Notes under the pieces: model-generated
The model's database searches: none
What the model was told of the DNA's origin: nothing
The model's input: the letters and a program-made list of their open reading frames with translations, nothing else
Program-made: the position numbers and the translations under genes
Part shown: piece by piece, positions 5,899 through 6,321 of the stretch
Numbering within the stretch: the first letter of the stretch is position 1
Layout of the letters: each line of letters starts with the position of its first letter
Assembly (NCBI GenBank): GCA_002373555.1
Contig: DFKM01000185.1
Coordinates: 1-6,321, forward strand
Source of the DNA: Lachnospiraceae bacterium UBA3645
Lineage (GTDB): Bacteria; Bacillota; Clostridia; Lachnospirales; Lachnospiraceae
Length of the DNA stretch: 6,321 nt
Direction: 5' to 3'

Positions 5899-6321
5899 CC
5901 CAGCCGGCTTTTACGCAGGCCATGTTGACGAGCGGTGTGATGACTGCAGGGAGAATGAAGCAGATCAGGAAAAGCCCCAGCCAGTCAAAGGCAGTGGGCG
6001 CGATCGCGGCAGCACCGCGGGCGATCGCTTCCTCGCTCGGAGAAAGCCAGCCGGTCCAGACACCGATCTGACCGCACAGGCCGCAGGTGCCCATGCCGGA
6101 GTTAATCGGTGCACCGTTCATCTGCATGCCGAACACGCACGTGGCGATCGGGCCGGTGATCGCGGAAGTCACGATCGGCGCGATCCAGATCCGGGGATTG
6201 CGGATAATGTTGGGCATCTGCAGCATGGAAGTTCCGATGCCCTGGCTGATCAGGCCGCCCCACTTGTTTTCCTTAAAGGACATCACGGCAAACCCGACCA
6301 TCTGCGCGCAGCAGCCGGCCA
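5870..6321 (-). CDS. PTS EIIC-like membrane protein (PTS_EIIC_2 family), 5' partial
   Basis: The frame is open to the window edge on the - strand, so only the C-terminal 149 complete codons are visible of a protein that is usually about 340-350 aa. The ATG at 6301 is internal: the frame reads through AGCCAQMVGFAV, and this is followed by ENKWGGLISQGIGTSMLQ and the Gly-rich block NGAPINSGMGTCGLCGQIGVW. I recognise these as typical of the PF13303-type EIIC family. Two hydrophobic spans are clear: RIWIAPIVTSAITGPIATCVF and a segment near the end (LGLFLICFILPAVITPLVNM). The chain ends in GDMKLG, as is common in the family. Members are annotated as PTS sugar permease subunits, but they are often found without EIIA or EIIB genes; none is visible here and the substrate cannot be told. 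No terminator follows the stop; the end overlaps the convergent gene. Confidence 0.88.
   Translation of the reverse strand, partial: AGCCAQMVGFAVMSFKENKWGGLISQGIGTSMLQMPNIIRNPRIWIAPIVTSAITGPIATCVFGMQMNGAPINSGMGTCGLCGQIGVWTGWLSPSEEAIARGAAAIAPTAFDWLGLFLICFILPAVITPLVNMACVKAGWVKEGDMKLG

Noticed and set aside
5898..5920. AGCCGGCT followed by TTT just after the stop at 5898 as a terminator
   Set aside because: The palindrome is only 8 bp with no loop, so it cannot form a stable hairpin terminator.

Overview
The window reads as ordinary chromosomal sequence from a moderately GC-rich anaerobic Firmicute, most likely a Lachnospiraceae-type Clostridia. This rests on strong AGGAGG-type ribosome binding sites, short intergenic gaps, intrinsic terminators with T runs, a tandem glycine riboswitch, and protein families I recognise from that group. 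I see no insertion sequence, CRISPR array, rRNA, tRNA or phage gene.

Layout. (1) 2-1198, + strand: the 3' end of an O-acetylhomoserine sulfhydrylase gene (metY), closed by a clear intrinsic terminator at 1218-1240. (2) 1277-4209, + strand: three closely spaced genes, probably one operon: a small conserved protein of unknown function, a secreted L,D-transpeptidase of the YkuD fold, and an M3-family oligoendopeptidase F. A bidirectional terminator at 4287-4316 ends this unit and also serves the gene facing it. (3) 4335-4976, - strand: a small membrane protein of the UPF0126/TRIC-like 'Gly_transporter' family. Its leader (about 5004-5157) is a tandem glycine riboswitch, followed by a hairpin that buries the ribosome binding site, and preceded by a good promoter (TTGCCT, 17 nt, TATACT). 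(4) 5290-5898, + strand: a divergently transcribed cytosolic protein whose conserved Cys and His blocks suggest, but do not prove, a papain/C39-like fold. (5) 5870 to the window end, - strand: the C-terminal part of a PTS EIIC-like membrane protein (PTS_EIIC_2 family), whose 3' end overlaps the preceding gene tail to tail by 29 bp.

How they work together. Methionine/cysteine synthesis, wall cross-linking and peptide breakdown sit side by side, but the sequence shows no shared pathway. The best-supported functional unit is the glycine-sensing leader plus its membrane protein: glycine binding should stabilise the second aptamer's closing stem, which competes with a hairpin masking the ribosome binding site, so glycine is predicted to turn the gene on. 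The longest open frame for this protein runs back through the riboswitch to position 5228; the true start is almost certainly 4976. I found no convincing undescribed multi-gene system. The points most worth a second look are the riboswitch expression platform, the uncharacterised Cys/His protein, and the small unknown gene at 1277.
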